NCBI RefSeq assembly: GCF_020042345.1
Contig: NZ_CP083387.1
Span: forward strand, 1,860,001-1,924,000
Reading direction: 5' to 3'
DNA: 64,000 bases
From: Arachidicoccus terrestris
Lineage (GTDB): Bacteria > Bacteroidota > Bacteroidia > Chitinophagales > Chitinophagaceae
Position numbers and translations under genes: made by a program. Shown piece after piece: positions 63,617 through 64,000 of the stretch. Positions within the stretch are counted from its first letter, which is position 1. Each line of letters opens with the position of its first letter. The notes beneath the pieces are model-generated. The model ran no database searches. It worked only from the letters and a program-made list of their open reading frames with translations, and was not told the DNA's origin.

Positions 63617-64000
63617 TCAGCGATTTATATATAGCCTGAGGCTGTTGAAACGCATAGAATTCCCGTTGTCTCCCAGATTAACCAGGCAGCCCAGAGAAAG
63701 TGTCGTCTTCTGACTCAATTCAAAAGAAAACTGTACATCTGATCCGTTATCCACCATTTTATAACCGATCGCCGTTGCCAATTCATTCGTATCAGGCAAT
63801 CCTTCTCCCTTGGCTGCGACCAGATACACCTGATTCTGGCCACCATTATTCCACCAGTCAATCGAGCCGTCAAAGGTATATTTACCTGGAGGCAAAGTAA
63901 CCTTTTGATATAGTTTGCCATCTACAATCGCGGGCGCCCCATAACCTGCTTCAAAAAATATCTTATAATCAGAGCCCCCGGAAATATCGGTACCTCCATA
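63617..64000 (-). CDS. C-terminal part of a DUF5013-like surface lipoprotein (5' end outside window)
   Basis: The frame stays open to the right edge (first visible residues YGGTDISGGSDYKIFFEAG). The visible 127 residues form a beta-sandwich with LPPGKYTFDGSIDWWNNGGQN, VYLVAAKGEGLPD and SQKTTLSLGCLVNLGD, ending in SMRFNSLRLYINR. This is the type of C-terminal domain (DUF5013-like) found on SusD-adjacent glycan-binding lipoproteins. It suggests that a second glycan locus starts to the right. The name is from general recall; the carbohydrate-binding idea is inference. Confidence 0.65.
   Translation of the reverse strand, partial: YGGTDISGGSDYKIFFEAGYGAPAIVDGKLYQKVTLPPGKYTFDGSIDWWNNGGQNQVYLVAAKGEGLPDTNELATAIGYKMVDNGSDVQFSFELSQKTTLSLGCLVNLGDNGNSMRFNSLRLYINR

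Overview
The window reads as one chromosomal stretch of a Bacteroidota genome, most likely a member of the Chitinophagales/Chitinophagaceae. This is inferred from the SusC/SusD pair, the DUF4270, DUF4399 and DUF4907 lipoproteins, the LytTR two-component system, the weak Shine-Dalgarno context of most starts, and repeated TAnnTTTG -7 promoter boxes. No rRNA, tRNA, CRISPR array or intact insertion sequence was found.

Bases 1-33600 are mostly housekeeping. In order they hold the 3' end of infB, a SurA-like periplasmic chaperone, a secreted protein with a DMDDT motif, purL, small and membrane proteins, and a kelch/DUF4907 lipoprotein pair next to a LytS/LytR-type sensor-regulator pair. Then come a DUF4270/outer-membrane protein pair, an Nfu-type Fe-S protein, queA, a secreted endonuclease/exonuclease/phosphatase, cutC with a HEAT-like protein, and the ribosomal block rplK-rplA-rplJ-rplL. 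A thioesterase, an acyl-CoA dehydrogenase-like flavoprotein, a very large PIG-L-like protein, acs, a LysM/double-psi-barrel protein and an RsmF-like rRNA methyltransferase complete this half. The ribosomal block lacks secE-nusG upstream and rpoBC downstream. Bases 14425-14906 hold a gene-free tract with repeated, apparently covarying hairpins that resembles the non-coding end of an IS200/IS605 (TnpB/omega-RNA) element without its protein.

Bases 33600-35000 are a sparse, AT-richer stretch with one unrecognised gene. From 34984 to about 62800 lies a large polysaccharide utilisation locus. It has SusC and SusD, GalM, GH97, GH36, a second GH36/GH27-like enzyme, GH2, GH95, a SASA-type acetylesterase, a sodium:sugar symporter, four cupin-AraC regulators in two paralogue pairs, and a GntR-type regulator. 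The set predicts removal of alpha-galactose (three different candidate enzymes), beta-linked galactose or a related sugar, alpha-L-fucose or alpha-L-galactose, and acetyl groups from an oligosaccharide, followed by anomer conversion and Na+-driven uptake of free sugar. No endo-acting backbone hydrolase and no sulfatase is visible, so the polymer itself cannot be named. A second glycan locus appears to begin at the right edge, with a DUF5013-like protein cut by the window and the isolated tail of a GH79-like glycosidase.

Candidate control sequences include perfect inverted repeats between susC and its divergent AraC gene (52957-52985) and over the likely -7 box of the GntR gene (62887-62909). 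All functional calls rest on reading motifs by eye; no database search was run.
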